Origin: Sulfitobacter sp. CW3
Lineage (GTDB): Bacteria; Pseudomonadota; Alphaproteobacteria; Rhodobacterales; Rhodobacteraceae
Assembly: GCF_019392245.1 (NCBI RefSeq)
Contig: NZ_JAHXRL010000004.1
Span: 372,001-436,000, forward strand
Length of the DNA: 64,000 nt
Direction: 5' to 3'
In this document: positions 38,761-49,268 of the stretch, in pieces
Layout: each line of letters starts with the position of its first letter
How positions within the stretch are numbered: the first letter of the stretch is position 1
Position numbers and translations under genes: made by a program
The notes under the pieces: model-generated
Told to the model about the DNA's origin: nothing
The model's input: only the letters and a program-made list of their open reading frames with translations
Database searches by the model: none

Positions 38761-39447
38761 ATGGCCCAGTTGAAAAAAATCCTGCTTGTCGACGATGATG
38801 ACGACCTGCGCGATGCGTTGAGCGAGCAATTATTGCTGACCGAAGACTTTGACGTTTTCGAAGCTGCCAACGGGGCTGATGCCAAGTCTCGGGCCGCCGA
38901 GGCGCTGTATGATCTGGTGATCCTTGATGTTGGACTGCCCGACATTGATGGCCGTGATTTGTGCCGTGATCTGCGTACCCAAGGCGTGAAAAGCCCGATT
39001 TTGATGCTAACGGGCCATGACAGCGACGCGGATACGATCATGGGTCTGGACGCGGGTGCCAATGATTACGTCACCAAGCCATTCAAGTTTCCGGTCCTTC
39101 TGGCCCGCATTCGCGCACAGCTGCGCCAACACGAACAATCCGAAGAAGCGATTTTCCAGCTTGGCCCGTATACGTTCAAACCCTCTGCGAAACTGCTGAT
39201 AACCGAGGACGATAAGAAAATTCGTCTGACCGAAAAAGAAACCAATATCTTGAAGTTTCTGTACCGCTCTGCGGCTGGCGTCGTGCCGCGCGATACCCTG
39301 TTGCACGAGGTGTGGGGATATAATGCGGGCGTCACCACGCACACGCTTGAAACCCATATTTACCGGTTGCGTCAAAAGATCGAGCCTGACCCCTCGAATG
39401 CACGAATTCTGGTAACTGAATCAGGTGGTTATAGATTAATTTCCTGA
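38761..39447 (+). CDS. OmpR-family response regulator (CenR-like)
   Basis: Two-domain transcription factor of 228 residues. The receiver has VDDDDDLRDAL near residues 10-20, the phospho-aspartate in VILDVGLPDIDG near 56, and the lysine in YVTKPFK near 104. A winged-helix output follows from about 128 (IRLTEKETNILKFL, HTLETHIYRLRQKI, ESGGYRLI). The acidic VDDDDD run and this sequence resemble CenR of Caulobacter and Rhodobacter, which controls the cell envelope; I hold that at moderate weight. No kinase is adjacent. The gene is divergent from ribA and followed by a 237-bp gap with several hairpins. Confidence 0.9.
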   Translation: MAQLKKILLVDDDDDLRDALSEQLLLTEDFDVFEAANGADAKSRAAEALYDLVILDVGLPDIDGRDLCRDLRTQGVKSPILMLTGHDSDADTIMGLDAGANDYVTKPFKFPVLLARIRAQLRQHEQSEEAIFQLGPYTFKPSAKLLITEDDKKIRLTEKETNILKFLYRSAAGVVPRDTLLHEVWGYNAGVTTHTLETHIYRLRQKIEPDPSNARILVTESGGYRLIS

Positions 39448-39571
39448 CGGCGGAACCAAAGCGGCCTTGTGGCCGTTATAATCCCGAGTGGCGGGGTTTT
39501 CATGACCCGCCAATCGGTTTGAACCCGACTATTGTATCCGGGAATTGATACATACCTCCCTGTTGGACTAG

Positions 39572-39600
39572 GCCGGGCCTTTGTGCCCGGTCTTTTTTTG
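39572..39600 (+). terminator. Rho-independent terminator in the gap after the OmpR-type regulator
   Basis: Stem GCCGGGC / GCCCGGT with a CTTTGT-type loop and a tail TCTTTTTTTG. It lies 125 bp after the regulator's stop, which leaves room for a short RNA or a long 3' UTR; see findings. Confidence 0.9.
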
Positions 39601-39683
39601 TCCGGCATCCCGATCAATTCGCCATGGTGGCCACGGCCGGTTTCGCGCTAGGGTGCGCGCGATCTGATTTGGGGGACGGTTCT

Positions 39684-40472
39684 TTGCCATTTACGCTAGC
39701 GACATGGAATATTAACTCGGTTCGACTGCGCGAGCCGCTTGTGCTGAAGCTGCTACAAGACCACGGGCCGGATGTGCTGTGCTTGCAGGAATGCAAAAGC
39801 CCGGTTGATAAAATCCCGACCGAAGCGTTTCATGCAGCGGGCTATACCCACATGGTTGCCCGCGGGCAGAAGGGGTATAATGGCGTTGCCATTCTATCGC
39901 GTCTGCCGCTTGAGGATGCGGGTGATCAGGATTTTGCGACATTAGGCCATGCGCGTCATGTCGCGGCCAGACTGGAAAACGGCGTGACCATCCAGAACTT
40001 TTATGTTCCCGCAGGTGGCGATGTGGCCGACCGCGAAGTGAACGAGAAATTTGGCCAGAAGCTGGATTATCTGGCGGATATGCGGGACTGGTTTCACAGC
40101 GACAAGCCGCAGAAATCCATCCTTGTTGGTGATCTGAACATCGCCCCGCGCGAGGATGACGTATGGGGGCATAAACAGCTTCTTAAGGTGGTCAGCCACA
40201 CCCCGATCGAGGTGGAAAAACTGGCCGAAACGCAGAACGCGGGCGGTTTTGTCGATATCACGCGCCAAGACATCCCCGAGGGCAATTTGTACAGTTGGTG
40301 GTCATATCGCGCCAAGGATTGGGATGCCGCCGACAAGGGCCGGCGGCTTGACCATGTTTGGGCGACACCTGATATTTCCAACGCAGCGCATTCCAGCAAA
40401 ATCTTGCGTGATGTGCGCGGTTGGGAAAAACCCAGCGACCACGTACCAGTCTTTGCGACATTCGACCTTTGA
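39684..40472 (+). CDS. xth: Exodeoxyribonuclease III
   Basis: AP endonuclease and 3' exonuclease of the EEP fold. The catalytic glutamate is in LCLQECK near residue 35, VGDLNIAP carries the Asp/Asn pair near 153-155, and the closing RLDHVWATP and PSDHVPVFATF give the final Asp-His. I choose the TTG at 39684, 7 nt after GGGGGA, because it gives the usual start PFTLATWNINSVRLREP; the frame is open to an ATG at 39624 but this would add a non-conserved extension. The length is 262. It is followed by the thioredoxin-TPR gene after 52 bp. Confidence 0.92.
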   Translation: MPFTLATWNINSVRLREPLVLKLLQDHGPDVLCLQECKSPVDKIPTEAFHAAGYTHMVARGQKGYNGVAILSRLPLEDAGDQDFATLGHARHVAARLENGVTIQNFYVPAGGDVADREVNEKFGQKLDYLADMRDWFHSDKPQKSILVGDLNIAPREDDVWGHKQLLKVVSHTPIEVEKLAETQNAGGFVDITRQDIPEGNLYSWWSYRAKDWDAADKGRRLDHVWATPDISNAAHSSKILRDVRGWEKPSDHVPVFATFDL

Positions 40473-40524
40473 AATAGCGGGGCGTGCTCACATATAGAGA
40501 GCAACCCCAAGTGAGGATATTGAT

Positions 40525-41439
40525 ATGATGGATTTGAACCTTTCGCCTGCGCAAGACGCAAACCTGATCAAAGACACGACCGAGGCGACGTTCATGGCCG
40601 ATGTGGTCGAGGCATCGCAAGACGTTCCGGTTATCGTTGATTTTTGGGCGCCGTGGTGCGGCCCTTGCAAGACGCTTGGCCCGATGCTGGAAGACGCGGT
40701 GCGCGCAGCCAAGGGCGCGGTCAAGATGGTCAAGATCAACGCGGACGAAGCCCAGCAAATCGTCGGGCAAATGCAAATTCAATCGCTGCCAACGGTCTAT
40801 GCGTTCTACAAGGGCCAACCGGTTGACGGCTTCCAAGGCGCACAGCCACAGTCCGAGATCACAGCCTTTATCGAACGTGTGATCAAGGCCAGTGGCGGGG
40901 AGGCCCCCGGTGCCGCGTTGGACGAGGCCGTTGCCGCTGCCGAAGACATGCTGGCCGAGGGCGCAGCGCAGGACGCCGCTGATACCTTTGCTGCCATTCT
41001 GGGCGAAGACCCCAACCACGCAGGTGCTTACGGCGGCATGGTGCGCGCCTATATCGCGCTGGATAAGCTGGACGAAGCCGAAGCGCATCTGAACGGTGCG
41101 CCCATTGAAATCTCGACATCACCCGAGCTTGAAGCGGCGCATGCGCAGCTGGAACTGGCCCGTCAGGCTGCCGGTGCTGGTCCTGTTGCCGAATTGCAGA
41201 CGGCTGTGGATGCCAACCCCGATGATCTGCAAGCGCGGTTTGATCTGGCCACAGCGCTTTATGCGCATGGTGAAGTTCAGGGTGCCGTTGACCATTTGCT
41301 GACCTTGTTTGGCAAGGATCGTGAATGGAATGACGGGGCCGCCAAGACACAGCTTTTCACCATATTCGATGCACTGAAGGCAAATGACCCGATCGCGCTG
41401 AATGGCCGTCGCAAGCTTAGCTCGATGATATTTGCTTAA
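40525..41439 (+). CDS. Thioredoxin with C-terminal tetratricopeptide region (CnoX/YbbN type)
   Basis: Fusion of a thioredoxin domain (about residues 15-120) with a helical TPR-like C-terminal half, the design of the co-chaperone CnoX (YbbN). The active site is WCGPC with C45 and C48, so it keeps redox activity, unlike E. coli YbbN. TPR-like segments include DDLQARFDLATALYAHGEVQGA near 236-257, cited by its ends. The length is 304. It is followed by the Lon-N and Trm112-like genes in a tight unit. Confidence 0.93.
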   Translation: MMDLNLSPAQDANLIKDTTEATFMADVVEASQDVPVIVDFWAPWCGPCKTLGPMLEDAVRAAKGAVKMVKINADEAQQIVGQMQIQSLPTVYAFYKGQPVDGFQGAQPQSEITAFIERVIKASGGEAPGAALDEAVAAAEDMLAEGAAQDAADTFAAILGEDPNHAGAYGGMVRAYIALDKLDEAEAHLNGAPIEISTSPELEAAHAQLELARQAAGAGPVAELQTAVDANPDDLQARFDLATALYAHGEVQGAVDHLLTLFGKDREWNDGAAKTQLFTIFDALKANDPIALNGRRKLSSMIFA

Positions 41440-41466
41440 GGTGTCTCACGCACTAGATAGAGCCTC

Positions 41467-42111
41467 ATGATAAAGCAATCAGAGCTGCCAGATACGATCG
41501 CGATTTTTCCGCTGGGCGGGGCATTGTTGTTGCCCCGCTCGCGGTTGCCGCTACATATTTTTGAGCCCCGATATCTGCAAATGATCGAGGACAGCTTGAA
41601 GACGTCTGGCCGCCTGATCGGGATGGTTCAGCCGAATGTTGTGCCGGGCCGCGACGGGCCCGGTCTACAAACCATTGGCTGCGCGGGCCGGATTACCCAG
41701 TTCTCCGAGACGGAAGACGGGCGCTATATGATTACCCTTGGCGGGGTATCTCGTTTCCGTGTTGTGCAAGAGGTCGAAGGGTTCACACCCTACCGCCGCT
41801 GCGACGTAAGCTGGGACGGGTTTGAACGGGATCTGGGCAAAGACGAAGAAGACGTCGATTTTGACCGCGATCACTTTCTCGACACGCTTGGCCGCTATTT
41901 CGATGCGCGCAACCTGTCGGCGGATTGGGATACGTTACAAGAAGCGGATGATGAATTGCTGATCAATTCACTGTCGATGATGCTGGACCTCGAATCCGAG
42001 GACAAGCAGGCCCTGCTCGAGGCACCGTCGCTTTCGACGCGCCGTGAAACACTGCTGACATTGATTGAATACACCCTGCGTGGTGGCCATGAAGGGGAGA
42101 TGATGAATTGA
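41467..42111 (+). CDS. Lon N-terminal (substrate-binding) domain protein
   Basis: Soluble protein of 214 residues made of the LON N-terminal domain alone, without ATPase or protease. The hallmark is [30 protein letters not shown], cited by its ends IAIFPLG and EPRYLQM near residues 11-40. It may bind substrates for Lon or act as a chaperone partner; the true role is unknown. It starts 27 bp after the thioredoxin gene and overlaps the Trm112-like gene by 4 nt. Confidence 0.92.
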   Translation: MIKQSELPDTIAIFPLGGALLLPRSRLPLHIFEPRYLQMIEDSLKTSGRLIGMVQPNVVPGRDGPGLQTIGCAGRITQFSETEDGRYMITLGGVSRFRVVQEVEGFTPYRRCDVSWDGFERDLGKDEEDVDFDRDHFLDTLGRYFDARNLSADWDTLQEADDELLINSLSMMLDLESEDKQALLEAPSLSTRRETLLTLIEYTLRGGHEGEMMN

Positions 42112-42293
42112 GCCGCGAAGAGATACAATTTGACCGCCGTATGCTGGAGGCGCTGATTTGTCCGCGCACGCAAACCACGCTGATCTATGACGCCGAAAAC
42201 CAAGAACTGGTGTCCAAGGCGGCAGGGCTGGCCTATCCGATCCGCAACGGCATCCCGGTCATGCTGGTCGACGAAGCGCGGGTGTTGGACTAG
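42108..42293 (+). CDS. Trm112 family protein
   Basis: Zinc-ribbon-like protein of 61 residues of the Trm112/UPF0434 family, whose eukaryotic member activates methyltransferases. The core is [17 protein letters not shown] and [20 protein letters not shown] near 36-55. Only one of the usual cysteines remains (LICPRT), so zinc binding is unlikely. The start is a TTG within the TTGA overlap with the Lon-N gene, after GGGGAG; a later ATG at 42141 would lose the N-terminus. Confidence 0.88.
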   Translation: MSREEIQFDRRMLEALICPRTQTTLIYDAENQELVSKAAGLAYPIRNGIPVMLVDEARVLD

Positions 42294-42297
42294 CCAC

Positions 42298-43524
42298 CTA
42301 TAGCGGTTTGCCCCGCATTAAACGGGGCAGTTCCCCGGTTAATCCCGCAGCTTCGCGGATAAATCCGCGCCGCGCACCGGGCAGTGCATTGATGGCTGCC
42401 ATCCCCACATCACGCGCGATTCGAAGTAATGAATTATCGTTTGAGAATAACCGGTTAAAGCTGTCAGTAGCTAGCGCAAGCGCGGTGTTATCAAAGCGTC
42501 TCCAGATTTGGTATTGATCCAAAACCGTAGCACTACCCACGTCCTGACCACGGCGCAGCGCGTCTGCAATCACCTCGGCCAAGGCCGCGACATCGCGCAT
42601 CCCCGCATTCAACCCTTGGCCCGCGATTGGGTGGACGCCATGCGCCGCATCGCCCAGCAGCGCAACGCGGTCGGCGACCATGGCGTGCGCCAGTGACAGG
42701 CTCAGCGGATAGGTAAAGCGCGCGCCAGCCAGTGATATTTCACCCAGAAAGTCGCCAAACCTCGGGCGCAAAACATTCAGATAGGCGTCATCGGGCAACG
42801 CATTGATCCGGGCGGCGTTATCTGTGGTTTCGCTCCAAACGATAGAAGAACGATTTTCGGTCAACGGTAAGATCGCAAGCGGGCCGGGGGGCATAAAGAA
42901 CTGATGCGCGACCCCGTCGTGGGGTTTTTCATGCAAAATCGCACAGACCAGCGCAGTTTGCGCATAGCCCCAACCGATACGTTTGATACCTGCGCGCATG
43001 GCTGTGCCCGAACCGCGGCCATCCGCGCCAACCAGCAGCTTTGCCCGCACGGTTTTGCCGCTGGCCAATGTCAGCGTGACACCCGATGCGTCCACATCCT
43101 GCGCTATGACGTCTTCGCCATTCAGCAGCGTAATACCTTCGGCGGCTTGGGTTGCATCGGCCAATGCGCGGCGCAAATAGCGGTCTTCGACCATATGACC
43201 CATCGGGCCTTCTTCGATCTCGGCATGATCGAAATGCATGAAAAACGGCGATGGCCCTTCGCCTGCGCGCCCGTCGGTTACTTTGATCTCAAGCATCGGC
43301 TGGGCATTTTCTGCCACGTCGCCCCAGACACCGATACCGTCCAGCAACCGCGTGGATGTCAGTGCCAGCGCATAGGATCGCCCGTCGAAACCGGTGTCTT
43401 TGCGCACATCGCTTTCCAACCGGTCAATAATGGTTGCCCGCAGGCCGATCTGGGCCAGTGCCAAACCCAAGGCGGGGCCGTTCAGCCCACCGCCAACGAT
43501 TGCGATATCTGTGTCAAACTCCAT
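42298..43524 (-). CDS. UbiH/UbiF/VisC/COQ6 family FAD monooxygenase
   Basis: Flavin hydroxylase acting on the ring of ubiquinone precursors. The FAD loop is DIAIVGGGLNGPALGLAL near residue 6-23, followed by DGRSYALALTSTRLLDG near 51-67 and the second FAD motif VALLGDAAHGVHPIAGQGLNAGMRD near 285-309, cited by ends, whose GDAAH..HPxxGQGxN is the UbiH hallmark. The length is 408 from the ATG at 43524, where the ribosome site is weak; a TTG three codons upstream is possible. Position on the ring (C1, C5 or C6) cannot be told. Confidence 0.93.
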   Translation of the reverse strand: MEFDTDIAIVGGGLNGPALGLALAQIGLRATIIDRLESDVRKDTGFDGRSYALALTSTRLLDGIGVWGDVAENAQPMLEIKVTDGRAGEGPSPFFMHFDHAEIEEGPMGHMVEDRYLRRALADATQAAEGITLLNGEDVIAQDVDASGVTLTLASGKTVRAKLLVGADGRGSGTAMRAGIKRIGWGYAQTALVCAILHEKPHDGVAHQFFMPPGPLAILPLTENRSSIVWSETTDNAARINALPDDAYLNVLRPRFGDFLGEISLAGARFTYPLSLSLAHAMVADRVALLGDAAHGVHPIAGQGLNAGMRDVAALAEVIADALRRGQDVGSATVLDQYQIWRRFDNTALALATDSFNRLFSNDNSLLRIARDVGMAAINALPGARRGFIREAAGLTGELPRLMRGKPL

Positions 43525-43610
43525 GTGCTTCAATATGGTCTTGCGTCAGGGATTGTCCATGCGTGCAACCGCCGCTACCGTTCGTTTCAGCACATTAACG
43601 AGGGATCGAT

Positions 43611-44939
43611 ATGCAAGACTGGCTTACAATGACTGCGGCGGATTTGGGACGGGGCATTGAGGACGGACAAATTGATCCGGTTGGTTTGTGCAAAACATAT
43701 CTGGATGCAATCGAAGCGCACCCGTTGCGAGACCAGATTTACGCCCGCGTCACAGCCGGCCGCGCCATGTCCGAGGCCAGCGCCGCATCGGTTCGCGCTA
43801 AGGCAGGGCAGCGGTTGTCGCCTTTGGATGGTGTACCAATCAGCTGGAAAGACTTGTTCGATACCGCCGATGTGGCGACCGAAGCGGGGTCTTTGCTGTT
43901 GAAAGACCGCATTCCGCAGGACGATGCCGAAGTTTTGAAAAACGCGACGGCGATGGGGTTGGTCTGCCTTGGCAAAACCCACATGAGCGAGCTGGCATTT
44001 TCGGGTTTGGGCCACAATCCGTCAACCGCAACGCCCCCATGTGTGAACGATCATGGGGCCGTTTCGGGGGGGTCTTCGTCGGGGGCGGCGGCATCGGTCG
44101 CATTTGGTCTGGCTGCTGCGGCGATCGGGTCTGACACGGGCGGTTCGGTGCGCATTCCGGCGGCGTGGAATGATCTGGTCGGGCTGAAAACCACGGCAGG
44201 TCGTGTGTCGTTGGAGGGCGTTGTGCCCCTTGCCAAGCAATTCGATACGGTGGGGCCGCTGTGCCGGTCGGTCGAAGATGCGGGCCTTTTGCTAGCCGCG
44301 CTTGAGGGGACGAAACCGGCTGATTTATCCAGCGTTGATCTGGAAGGTCGCCGGTTCGGGGTTTTGCGCACAGTCGCGATGGATGATGTGGCGGACATAC
44401 CCGCAGCCGCCTTTGCCTCCGCGGTCGAAAAACTGAAGGACGCCGGTGCCATTGTCGAGGACCTGAACTTCGCCGATCTGGAAAACGCGATGCCGCTAAG
44501 TGGCTGTTTGTTCACCGCCGAAGCCTATGGCCTGTGGCGCGACGTAATCGAGGAAAATCCGGACGCGATGTTTGCGGAAATCCTTGAGCGGTTCCGGCTG
44601 GGTAAAAGCCATTCCGGCCCCGATTATGTTGCCGCTTGGGCCAAGCTGGAGGCGATACGCAAGCTCTATGCCCGTGCGACCGCCGGCTTTGACGCGGTGA
44701 TCTTGCCGACCGCCCCGATCCTGCCGCCCAAGTTGGAAAGGCTGGAGGACGACCACGACTATTACGTGTCGGCCAACCTGTTGGCATTGCGCAACACGCG
44801 TATCGGCAACCTGATGGGGGTCTGCGCAATGACCTTGCCGACCGGCACTGCGTCTTGCGGGTTGATGATGATGGCAGCACCGGGTGCCGAGGAACGCCTG
44901 TTACGTCTGGCGGCAGCAGCACAAGAGGCATTGGCCTAA
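43611..44939 (+). CDS. Amidase (amidase signature family)
   Basis: Ser-Ser-Lys amidohydrolase of 442 residues. The catalytic lysine is K80 in SWKDLFD, the cis-serine S155 in VSGGSSSGAA and the nucleophile S179 in GSDTGGSVRIPA. It belongs to the same fold as GatA, but gatB and gatC are not adjacent and the C-terminal part lacks GatA-specific features that I can recall, so a free amidase is preferred. It is divergent from the monooxygenase and precedes the aminotransferase by 107 bp. Confidence 0.9.
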   Translation: MQDWLTMTAADLGRGIEDGQIDPVGLCKTYLDAIEAHPLRDQIYARVTAGRAMSEASAASVRAKAGQRLSPLDGVPISWKDLFDTADVATEAGSLLLKDRIPQDDAEVLKNATAMGLVCLGKTHMSELAFSGLGHNPSTATPPCVNDHGAVSGGSSSGAAASVAFGLAAAAIGSDTGGSVRIPAAWNDLVGLKTTAGRVSLEGVVPLAKQFDTVGPLCRSVEDAGLLLAALEGTKPADLSSVDLEGRRFGVLRTVAMDDVADIPAAAFASAVEKLKDAGAIVEDLNFADLENAMPLSGCLFTAEAYGLWRDVIEENPDAMFAEILERFRLGKSHSGPDYVAAWAKLEAIRKLYARATAGFDAVILPTAPILPPKLERLEDDHDYYVSANLLALRNTRIGNLMGVCAMTLPTGTASCGLMMMAAPGAEERLLRLAAAAQEALA

Positions 44940-45046
44940 AAGACACAAAAGCTGCCTGATGTCCTAGATTCTCTGGACGTGAGGCAAGCCCTTGGGTAGT
45001 TTGGAAGAAACGGGGCGCTTATGATCCCGAACCCGAGGCAGTTTTG

Positions 45047-46231
45047 ATGTTGTACCCCGAGCGGTTTTCGAACCTTCCGGCCCATGCGTGGCCGCGTCTA
45101 CGTGCATTGCTTGACGTGCATGAAGGTGGCGGTGTGCCTATTCATATGACGATAGGCGAGCCGAAACATGCGTTTCCGGCCTGGGTTACTGATGTCATCG
45201 TGCAAAACGCCGCCGGATTTAACAGCTATCCCCCCAACGATGGATCGCCAGAATTGCGTGGCGCCATCGCTGATTGGATCAAGCGCCGCTATGACGTGAC
45301 GGTGGATGCCGACACGCAAGTCATGGCGCTGAACGGCACGCGCGAAGGGCTGTATAATGCTGTGATGGCTGTTTGCCCTGAAACCAAGAACGGCCAAAAG
45401 CCGGCGATTTTGATGCCGAACCCGTTTTATCAGGTCTATATGATCGCGGCGATTTCCGGTGCCGCTGATCCGGTTATGGTCCCGGCAACGCTGGAAACCG
45501 GCCATCTGCCTGACTTTGCCAACCTGCCGGAGGACGTGCTGAACCGGACCACGGCCGCCTATATTTGTTCGCCCGCCAACCCGCAGGGCGCAGTGGCAAG
45601 CCGTGAATACTGGACCGAATTGCTGGCGCTGGCCGAGAAATACGATTTCAAGATTTTCGCCGATGAATGCTATTCCGAGATTTACCGCGATACGCCGCCC
45701 GTCGGTGCCTTGCAGGTCGCACAAGAAGTTGGCGCTGACCCCGACCGCGTTGTGATTTTCCATTCGCTGTCAAAACGGTCGAACTTGCCGGGCCTGCGGG
45801 CAGGCTTTGTCGCGAGCGGGCCGAACACCATGCGCGAGATCAAGCAGCTGCGCAATTATGCAGGCGCGCCGTTGCCGTTGCCTTTGCAGGCCGCTGCTGC
45901 AGCAGTGTGGGCAGACGAAGAACACGTGGCGGAAAACCGTGCGCTTTATATCGAGAAATACGAAGTGGCCGACCGCATTTTGGGCAATGTGCCCGGATAC
46001 GTCAGCCCCGAGGCGGGGTTCTTTCTTTGGCTTCCGGTCGAGGATGACGAGGCCGCGGCGCTGAAACTGTGGCGCGAAACCGGTGTGCGGGTACTGCCCG
46101 GCGGCTATTTGGCGCAGACCGTGAACGGGGAAAACCCCGGCAAGAAATATATCCGGGTGGCCATGGTCGCCCCAATAGAAGAGACAACGCGCGGGATCCA
46201 AGCGATCCGTGATTGTCTCTATCCAGAATAA
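45047..46231 (+). CDS. Class I aminotransferase, DapC-like
   Basis: PLP fold-type I aminotransferase of 394 residues. The PLP-lysine motif [15 protein letters not shown] near residues 243-257 is the form seen in N-succinyldiaminopimelate aminotransferases (DapC), and SPANPQGAV near 176 and DECYSEIY near 205 support the family. If DapC, it acts in lysine and peptidoglycan precursor synthesis, which would suit its place ahead of ftsK. The start is the ATG at 45047 rather than a TTG one codon before. The gap to ftsK is 17 bp. Confidence 0.82.
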   Translation: MLYPERFSNLPAHAWPRLRALLDVHEGGGVPIHMTIGEPKHAFPAWVTDVIVQNAAGFNSYPPNDGSPELRGAIADWIKRRYDVTVDADTQVMALNGTREGLYNAVMAVCPETKNGQKPAILMPNPFYQVYMIAAISGAADPVMVPATLETGHLPDFANLPEDVLNRTTAAYICSPANPQGAVASREYWTELLALAEKYDFKIFADECYSEIYRDTPPVGALQVAQEVGADPDRVVIFHSLSKRSNLPGLRAGFVASGPNTMREIKQLRNYAGAPLPLPLQAAAAAVWADEEHVAENRALYIEKYEVADRILGNVPGYVSPEAGFFLWLPVEDDEAAALKLWRETGVRVLPGGYLAQTVNGENPGKKYIRVAMVAPIEETTRGIQAIRDCLYPE

Positions 46232-46248
46232 GACGAGGGATCAGAGCA

Positions 46249-49110
46249 ATGGCATATCAGACACGCGGACGCGACCCCCTGCTGGACAGCAAGATGGCCG
46301 AGGCGATTGAAAAACGCGGCAAGGAATTGCTGGGCGTCGGGCTGATTGTGCTGGGTCTGATGGCGGCAATGATGATCGGCAGCTACACGCCGGATGATCC
46401 CAACTGGATGGTGTCCACCGACGCGCCTGCACAAAACTGGCTGGGCCGCATGGGCGCATCGCTGGCTGCACCGTTGTTTATGATTGTGGGTTGGGGCGCG
46501 TGGGCTGTTGCCGCGATCCTGCTGGCCTGGGGTGCGCGGTTTGCGTTGCACCGTGGTGCTGATCGCGCGATGGGGCGCTTGATCTTTGCGCCGATCGCGG
46601 TGGCACTTTGTTCGATCTATGGGGCAACTTTGACCCCCGATGCACAGTGGCTTCAGACCCACAGCTTTGGTCTGGGCGGGCTGTTTGGCGATACGGTGAT
46701 GGGGGCGATCCTGACGATCTTGCCTATCGGGTCGATCTTTACGATCAAAATGATGTCAGTGCTGATGGGGCCGGCGATCCTTGCGCTTGGCGCGTTTGTT
46801 ATGGGTTTCACCAAGGCCGAGCTGAGCCGCATTTTCCGGTTCATGCTGGTGGGTGTGATTATGGTCTATGCGGGTTTGATGAATTTGCTGGGCCGTGGGG
46901 CGTCTGGCGCGGTTGTGGCCGCACAAAAGGTGCAAGCGCGCCAATCCGAGCGCCGTGAACGCAACCGGGTCGAGGCAGAAGAAGACGCGGAATTTGCAGC
47001 GTCGCAGGCACAATATGCGACAGCGCCAACCCCGTTTGCAGCCCCGAAAACCGGCCTGCTGGCCAAAATGCCGGCGCTGGTAAAACGGGCCGGTCCAATG
47101 CCGGAACCCGAGCTGGTCGAGGATTGGTCCGATGTTGAAATCGACCAAGCCCCCAGTGATGACCGGATCAAATCAAAGATCGCTGATGTCATCAAAAGCC
47201 GCGTTCGCACTGCCAATGCGGTGCACACACCGACAACAACACCGCTGACACGTGGTCGCGGCCGTGGCCCTGATCCGCTCGTTCTTGATCCGACCCCGCG
47301 CAATCACATGCGCGAAGAGCCGCCCCTGACAGGTGCGGCCCGCGTCGAGCCGCCTTTGACGGTTTCGGGCCTGTCCAATGCGCAGTTCCAGCACGAAACG
47401 GATATCGCCGCGGATACTATGGCCTACCGCGAAGACGAGGCTTTGCCACTGCAAGAGGCAGCGGTCGATGACGCGATGAGTATCCCTGTCGCGGCACCGC
47501 GGAAAGTTGTCCAGCAACCGATCCGCAAAGCGATCCAACCCAGCAAAAAAGCCCAAGCCGAGGCCCAGCCCGGCCTGACGTTTGAGGACACGCACCCCGG
47601 TTTCGAATTGCCACCGCTGAACCTGCTTGAAAGCCCGGATGTCGTTGAACGGCTGCACCTGAGCGATGACGCGCTGGAAGAAAATGCGCGCATGCTGGAA
47701 AACGTGCTGGATGACTATGGCGTTAAGGGCGAAATCGTTGCCGTGCGTCCGGGCCCCGTTGTCACAATGTACGAACTTGAACCGGCACCCGGTTTGAAGG
47801 CCAGCCGTGTGATCGGTTTGGCGGATGACATCGCCCGGTCCATGGCCGCATTGTCCGCCCGTGTTTCGACTGTTCCGGGTCGCAGCGTCATCGGTATCGA
47901 ATTGCCAAACGAAAACCGCGAGAAAGTTGTTCTGCGTGAAATTCTGGCCGCCCGTGATTTCGGCGACAGCACCATGCGCCTGCCGCTTGCCTTGGGCAAA
48001 GATATTGGTGGCGATCCTGTGGTCGCGAACCTTGCCAAGATGCCCCACCTGTTGATTGCGGGTACAACGGGGTCGGGTAAATCGGTGGCGATCAATACGA
48101 TGATCTTGTCATTGCTGTACAAGCTGACACCCGAAGAATGCCGGATGATCATGATCGATCCCAAGATGCTGGAGCTGTCGGTTTATGACGGTATCCCGCA
48201 TTTGCTGTCCCCCGTTGTGACCGACCCGAAAAAGGCTGTTGTCGCGCTGAAATGGACAGTGGGCGAGATGGAAGAACGGTATCGCAAAATGTCCAAAATG
48301 GGCGTGCGCAATATCGAAGGCTATAATGGCCGCGTGCGCGAAGCGCTGGCCAAAGACGAGTTGTTCAGCCGCACAGTGCAAACTGGATTTGACGAAGAAA
48401 CCGGCGAACCCATCTTCGAGACGGATGAATTCAAGCCCGAAACATTGCCTTATATTGTCGTCATCGTCGATGAGATGGCCGATCTGATGATGGTTGCGGG
48501 CAAAGAGATCGAAGCCTGTATTCAGCGGCTTGCGCAGATGGCGCGTGCCTCGGGTATCCACCTGATTATGGCCACGCAACGCCCGTCGGTTGACGTAATT
48601 ACCGGTACGATCAAGGCGAACTTTCCAACGCGGATTTCGTTTCAGGTAACGTCCAAGATCGACTCGCGGACCATTCTTGGTGAAATGGGCGCAGAGCAAC
48701 TGCTGGGTATGGGTGATATGCTGTACATGGCGGGCGGGTCCAAAATTGTCCGTTGCCACGGGCCGTTCGTATCCGATGAAGAAGTCGAAGAAATCGTGAA
48801 CCACCTGAAGGCTTATGGCGAACCGGACTATGTTTCGGGCGTGGTTGAAGGACCATCTGACGATCAAGAGGGCAGCATTGATGCCGTTTTGGGTCTGGGT
48901 GGCAACACCGATGGTGAAGACGCGCTGTATGACACCGCCGTCGCGATCGTGATAAAAGATCGCAAATGTTCGACCTCGTACATCCAGCGCAAACTGGCGA
49001 TCGGCTATAACAAAGCCGCACGGCTGGTCGAGCAGATGGAAGAGCAGGGCCTCGTTTCCCCTGCAAACCACGTCGGTAAACGCGAAATACTGGTACCCGA
49101 GCAAGGGTAA
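46249..49110 (+). CDS. ftsK: DNA translocase FtsK
   Basis: Septal DNA pump that clears and aligns chromosome termini for XerCD. The 953-residue chain has four N-terminal membrane helices (about 20-180), a Pro/Ala/Glu-rich linker to about 440, then the RecA-like motor with Walker A GTTGSGKS near residues 605-612 and Walker [12 protein letters not shown] near 733-743. The gamma winged helix that reads KOPS follows from about 900 ([19 protein letters not shown] and QGLVSP). The ATG at 46249 follows GAGGGA; upstream codons to 46213 lie inside the aminotransferase gene. All domains are intact. Confidence 0.97.
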   Translation: MAYQTRGRDPLLDSKMAEAIEKRGKELLGVGLIVLGLMAAMMIGSYTPDDPNWMVSTDAPAQNWLGRMGASLAAPLFMIVGWGAWAVAAILLAWGARFALHRGADRAMGRLIFAPIAVALCSIYGATLTPDAQWLQTHSFGLGGLFGDTVMGAILTILPIGSIFTIKMMSVLMGPAILALGAFVMGFTKAELSRIFRFMLVGVIMVYAGLMNLLGRGASGAVVAAQKVQARQSERRERNRVEAEEDAEFAASQAQYATAPTPFAAPKTGLLAKMPALVKRAGPMPEPELVEDWSDVEIDQAPSDDRIKSKIADVIKSRVRTANAVHTPTTTPLTRGRGRGPDPLVLDPTPRNHMREEPPLTGAARVEPPLTVSGLSNAQFQHETDIAADTMAYREDEALPLQEAAVDDAMSIPVAAPRKVVQQPIRKAIQPSKKAQAEAQPGLTFEDTHPGFELPPLNLLESPDVVERLHLSDDALEENARMLENVLDDYGVKGEIVAVRPGPVVTMYELEPAPGLKASRVIGLADDIARSMAALSARVSTVPGRSVIGIELPNENREKVVLREILAARDFGDSTMRLPLALGKDIGGDPVVANLAKMPHLLIAGTTGSGKSVAINTMILSLLYKLTPEECRMIMIDPKMLELSVYDGIPHLLSPVVTDPKKAVVALKWTVGEMEERYRKMSKMGVRNIEGYNGRVREALAKDELFSRTVQTGFDEETGEPIFETDEFKPETLPYIVVIVDEMADLMMVAGKEIEACIQRLAQMARASGIHLIMATQRPSVDVITGTIKANFPTRISFQVTSKIDSRTILGEMGAEQLLGMGDMLYMAGGSKIVRCHGPFVSDEEVEEIVNHLKAYGEPDYVSGVVEGPSDDQEGSIDAVLGLGGNTDGEDALYDTAVAIVIKDRKCSTSYIQRKLAIGYNKAARLVEQMEEQGLVSPANHVGKREILVPEQG

Positions 49111-49144
49111 CCGGAACGAAAGACTTGGATGCGGGGTTGGCTTG

Positions 49145-49165
49145 GAAACGGGCTGGCCCCGTTTC
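49145..49165 (+). terminator. Weak terminator-like hairpin after ftsK
   Basis: GAAACGGG and CCCGTTTC pair around CTGGC, 34 bp after the ftsK stop. Only GTTTATG follows, so termination would be weak. Confidence 0.4.
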
Positions 49166-49181
49166 GTTTATGGGCTGTTAG

Positions 49182-49206
49182 GCGATATCATGCCGCGTGA
49201 TATCGC
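49182..49206. promoter_or_regulatory. Inverted repeat upstream of lolA
   Basis: GCGATATCA and TGATATCGC form a perfect 9-bp inverted repeat around TGCCGCG, 63 bp upstream of the lolA ATG. There is no T run. A dimeric regulator site is plausible but no factor can be named. Confidence 0.4.
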
Positions 49207-49268
49207 ATATCATCGCACAAAACCCTATGTCTGGGGTGAGGCACCTGAATAATAATAGGAATACTTAG

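Noticed and set aside
39448..39683. Possible tRNA in the gap before xth
   Set aside because: Hairpins are present but no cloverleaf with T-loop TTCGA and anticodon stem can be drawn.
43611..44939. GatA subunit of the tRNA-dependent amidotransferase
   Set aside because: The amidase signature is shared, but gatB and gatC are not adjacent and the chain is shorter and more divergent than GatA, so a stand-alone amidase is preferred.
48109..49104. 331-codon minus-strand frame over the 3' part of ftsK
   Set aside because: Antisense to the FtsK motor and gamma domains, with no family likeness.
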